This document shows positions 61,626-64,000 of a DNA stretch of 64,000 nt, piece by piece. The notes under the pieces were generated by a model, which was given only the letters and a program-made list of their open reading frames with translations, was not told the origin of the DNA and ran no database searches. Position 1 is the stretch's first letter; each line of letters starts with the position of its first letter. The position numbers and the translations under genes were made by a program. Source of the DNA: Sneathiella chungangensis (GTDB lineage Bacteria > Pseudomonadota > Alphaproteobacteria > Sneathiellales > Sneathiellaceae); contig NZ_WTVA01000001.1 in the NCBI RefSeq assembly GCF_009882935.1, forward strand, positions 248,001 to 312,000, written 5' to 3'.

Positions 61626-61654
61626 ATAATGTTCTTGTTTTGTTCTTTTGTCAA
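61626..61654 (-). promoter_or_regulatory. Sigma-70 promoter of the small SOS ORF
   Basis: TTGACA (61654-61649, perfect), 17-base spacer, CATTAT (61631-61626, 4 of 6). The predicted start lies about 25 bases before the ORF's ATG. The gap 61386-61722 (337 bases) contains this promoter, the 35-codon ORF and the DnaA box; between the promoter and lolD (61655-61722) I see nothing further. Confidence 0.75.
61631..61645 (-). promoter_or_regulatory. LexA operator inside the promoter spacer
   Basis: GTTCTTGTTTTGTTC on the plus strand (GAAC-N7-GAAC on the minus strand): perfect GTTC-N7-GTTC alphaproteobacterial SOS box, lying between the -35 and -10 hexamers. LexA binding here would block RNA polymerase. 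Confidence 0.85.
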
Positions 61655-61722
61655 TGAGTTATTTCAACGCCAGTTTTTCACATTAAATCAGGATATTAAT
61701 GGATAGAGCGGAAAACTGCCCG

Positions 61723-62403
61723 CTATGCCGTCACAAGATGATGATCGCGGACATGGAGGACGCGGTCCATGCGGCGGGCGAGTTCGATATTGTGCGTGGC
61801 GACCAGCGCGGCGACTTTACGGTCGCGGGTCGCATCGAGGAAATAATTAAACACCATTTCGGCGGTCTGCTCATCAAGGTTGCCGGTCGGTTCGTCGGCA
61901 AGCAAGACAAGCGGGTCATTGGCGAGCGCCCGGGCGATGGCAACGCGCTGCTGCTCCCCGCCCGAGAGTTTCGCCGGACGATGCGACAGCCGCTCCGCGA
62001 GCCCCATGCGCGTCAGGAGCTCCGTCGCATGCGCCCTCGCCGCCGACTTGGCGACGCCGGCGATCAGGTTCGGCATCATGACATTCTCAAGCGCCGAGAA
62101 TTCCGGCAGCAGATGATGAAACTGGTAAACGAAGCCGATCTTATCGCGGCGCACCTCGGTCCGTTTGTTATCGCGCGCCTTGCTGCAATCGATCCCGTCG
62201 ATAACAACGGTGCCGCTCGTCGGCGGCTCAAGAAGTCCGGCAATCTGCAGAAGCGTCGACTTGCCGGAGCCCGACGGGCCGAGCAACGCGACAATCTCGC
62301 CGGGGCGCAGCTCCAGCTCCACATTTTCGAGCACCAGCAGCTTTTCCTGCCCCTGCGCGAAGGTGCGACCGATATTTTCAAGCTTCAGGACCGGCTCACT
62401 CAT
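61723..62403 (-). CDS. lolD: Lipoprotein-releasing ABC transporter ATPase LolD
   Basis: 226-residue ABC ATPase. Walker [10 protein letters not shown], LolD-type Q-loop region [18 protein letters not shown], signature [15 protein letters not shown], Walker [13 protein letters not shown]. Powers release of lipoproteins from the inner membrane to LolA. Overlaps lolC by 8 bases. Confidence 0.96.
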   Translation of the reverse strand: MSEPVLKLENIGRTFAQGQEKLLVLENVELELRPGEIVALLGPSGSGKSTLLQIAGLLEPPTSGTVVIDGIDCSKARDNKRTEVRRDKIGFVYQFHHLLPEFSALENVMMPNLIAGVAKSAARAHATELLTRMGLAERLSHRPAKLSGGEQQRVAIARALANDPLVLLADEPTGNLDEQTAEMVFNYFLDATRDRKVAALVATHNIELARRMDRVLHVRDHHLVTA

Positions 62404-63640
62404 ATCGCAGCGCCTCCACCGGATCGAGACGCGCCGCCCGCCAGGAAGGATAAATTGTCGCCAGCAGCGAAATGACGAGTGCCATGATAACTACCGTCGT
62501 CACCTCAACCGGATCGATCTTGGCGGGCAGATGGGAGAGGAAATAAATCTCGGCAGAGAAAAGCTCCGCCCCCGTCATACCTTCAATCAGGCCCTTGATA
62601 CGGTCGATATTGGCGCAAAAACCGAGCCCGAGCGCAAAGCCGAAGGCCGTGCCGATCACGCCGATGCTGGCACCCGAAATAAAGAAGACGCGCATGATCA
62701 TGCCGCGCGTCGCCCCCATGGTGCGAAGAATGGCGATATCCCGCCCCTTGTCCTTCACCAGCATGATCAGGCTTGAAATGATGTTGAAGGCCGCGACGAG
62801 AATGATCAGAGTCAGGATCAGGAACATGACGTTCCGCTCGACCTCCAAGGCATTGAAGAAACTCGCGCGGGACTGCTGCCAGTCATAGATGAAGGCGCGG
62901 ATATTCACCGCCTGGATAATCTCGCGGCGGATCTCGAGCGCCTTCTCGGGGTCCGACGCATAAACCTCGAGCGCGGTAACGCCGTCGCCGAGACGGAAAT
63001 AACTCTGCGCCGCCGTCAGCGACATATAGATATAGCCGCTGTCATACTCATACATCCCGGTATCGAAGAGCGCCGCAACGTCATAGGTTTTCACCCGCGG
63101 CATGGTGCCGAAGGCCGTCGGCGTGCCATTGGCGGAAATGAGTTTCACCTTGTCCCCCGCCGCAACACCAAGGGTGCGCGCGAGCCGGTAGCCCAGGACG
63201 ATCGAATTGTCATCGCCGAAGGTCTCGAGAGAGCCGTCGACGATATTCGTCGAAATGACATCGAGCGAGGCCAGCTGGTTCGGCGAAATTCCGCGCACAA
63301 GCGCGCCGCTCGCCTCCTTGCCGGAGGCCATCACCTGCCCCTCGACGATCGGCGTGACACGCCTGACATCGGGAATTGCGGAAAGACGCGCCACCACGCC
63401 GCCATAATCCACAAGCGATTCCTCCGCCGGGGCCCGCACTTCGTAATGACCGTTAAGGCCAAGAATGCGGTCAAGCAGCTCGGCGCGGAAGCCGTTCATG
63501 ACGGACATAACAATGATCAGGGTCGCGACGCCCAAACCGATCCCGAGAAAGGAGAAGGTGGCGATGACGGAAATAAAGCCTTCCTGCCGCCGGGCGCGCA
63601 GATAGCGAAGCGCCATCGTCCATTCGAAGCGGGAAAACAC
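62396..63640 (-). CDS. lolC: Lipoprotein-releasing ABC transporter permease LolC/E
   Basis: 414 residues; FtsX-like permease with an N-terminal helix (about 27-50, FLGIGLGVATLIIVMSVMNGF), a large periplasmic MacB-type domain (about 50-260) and three C-terminal helices. The N terminus FEWTMALRYLRARRQEGFIS is the family hallmark. Starts with GTG overlapping the proS stop (TAGTG). A single LolC/E-type gene next to lolD suggests a homodimeric transporter, as in other alphaproteobacteria; a second permease elsewhere cannot be excluded. Confidence 0.95.
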   Translation of the reverse strand: MFSRFEWTMALRYLRARRQEGFISVIATFSFLGIGLGVATLIIVMSVMNGFRAELLDRILGLNGHYEVRAPAEESLVDYGGVVARLSAIPDVRRVTPIVEGQVMASGKEASGALVRGISPNQLASLDVISTNIVDGSLETFGDDNSIVLGYRLARTLGVAAGDKVKLISANGTPTAFGTMPRVKTYDVAALFDTGMYEYDSGYIYMSLTAAQSYFRLGDGVTALEVYASDPEKALEIRREIIQAVNIRAFIYDWQQSRASFFNALEVERNVMFLILTLIILVAAFNIISSLIMLVKDKGRDIAILRTMGATRGMIMRVFFISGASIGVIGTAFGFALGLGFCANIDRIKGLIEGMTGAELFSAEIYFLSHLPAKIDPVEVTTVVIMALVISLLATIYPSWRAARLDPVEALRYE

Positions 63641-64000
63641 TAGCCCCGGCCCACCAGAAATTCGAGGGCGGCGTCAACGGACAGTTCCTGTTTTTCGCCG
63701 GTGCTGCGGTTCTTGACCTCGACCATCCCCGCTTTCACGCCGCGCGGGCCGATGGTCGCCTGCCAGGGAAGGCCGATCAGGTCCATTTTCGCGAACTTTT
63801 CGCCGGCTCGTCCCGCCGTATCGTCATACAGCACCTCGACAGTCGCGGTCTTCAGCTTGCCATAGAAATCCTCGCAGGCCGCATCACAGGCGTCATCGCC
63901 GCTTTTGAGATTGATCAGGCCGACCTTGAACGGCGCGACGCTTTCCGGCCAGATGATGCCATCGTCATCATGGCTTGCCTCGATAATGCCACCGACAAGG
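63640..64000 (-). CDS. proS: Prolyl-tRNA synthetase, C-terminal part (5' end beyond window)
   Basis: The last 120 codons are visible, open to the right edge. They contain the ProRS motif [20 protein letters not shown] and the anticodon-binding domain ending [30 protein letters not shown]. The short C terminus without a long tail fits the alphaproteobacterial ProS type that lacks the editing insertion, though the insertion region is not visible. Stop overlaps the lolC start. Confidence 0.9.
   Translation of the reverse strand, partial: LVGGIIEASHDDDGIIWPESVAPFKVGLINLKSGDDACDAACEDFYGKLKTATVEVLYDDTAGRAGEKFAKMDLIGLPWQATIGPRGVKAGMVEVKNRSTGEKQELSVDAALEFLVGRG

Overview
This 64 kb window is chromosomal core from an alphaproteobacterium. 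The evidence is the dusB-ntrB-ntrC-ntrY-ntrX cluster, a fused ispDF gene, a lipoyl domain on the pyruvate dehydrogenase E1 beta subunit, LpxI in place of LpxH, and a LexA box of the GTTC-N7-GTTC type. Gene order (ntr genes followed by trkA-trkH and a D-amino-acid aminotransferase; pyrG-kdsA-eno-ftsB-pdhA; ppiD-trpE ... trpGDC-moaC-moeA-lexA-comEC-gltX-gltA; the lpx/bam block; proS-lolC-lolD-dnaE) fits a Rhodospirillales or Sneathiellales-like lineage. That placement is inferred from synteny memory, not tested. The base composition is moderately GC-rich. I found no tRNA, rRNA, insertion sequence or CRISPR array.

Layout. 1-10.8 kb, minus strand: dusB, two nitrogen two-component pairs (NtrB/NtrC, NtrY/NtrX), potassium uptake (TrkA/TrkH) and the start of a D-amino-acid aminotransferase that runs off the left edge. 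10.9-13.0 kb, plus: ispDF, pgpA, pncC/cinA. 13.0-19.7 kb, minus: pdhA-pdhB-pdhC-lpd-lipA-ratA. 20.0-27.5 kb, minus: ftsB, a phage-type lysozyme, a methyltransferase, eno, kdsA, pyrG, secG, a PAP2 phosphatase and tpiA. 27.7-37.4 kb, mostly plus: ppiD-trpE, then trpGDC-moaC-moeA and lexA, interrupted by a minus-strand yibQ-like gene. 37.4-42.7 kb: comEC (minus), gltX, gltA and a small membrane ORF (plus). 42.7-57.7 kb, minus: rpsB-tsf, then a long run pyrH-frr-uppS-cdsA-dxr-rseP-bamA-skp-lpxD-fabZ-lpxA-lpxI-lpxB-gloA that joins mRNA translation, undecaprenyl and phospholipid precursors, outer-membrane assembly and lipid A synthesis. 57.9-64 kb, minus: dnaE, a 35-residue ORF, lolD, lolC and the 3' end of proS.

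The most interesting signal lies between lolD and dnaE. A perfect alphaproteobacterial LexA box sits inside the spacer of a TTGACA-17-CATTAT promoter. The promoter faces a 35-codon ORF with a strong ribosome binding site, which encodes a short, hydrophobic, probably single-pass peptide. This is the architecture expected of an SOS-induced small division inhibitor of the SidA kind, and nothing that looks like a terminator separates it from dnaE. lexA in the same window carries the same operator class. Perfect DnaA boxes lie just upstream of both dnaE and ftsB. Other non-coding signals are a 9-9-9 inverted repeat over the pdhA promoter, an 11-bp inverted repeat that could mask the ntrY start codon, leaderless-type promoters for trpG and pyrG, and several clear intrinsic terminators.
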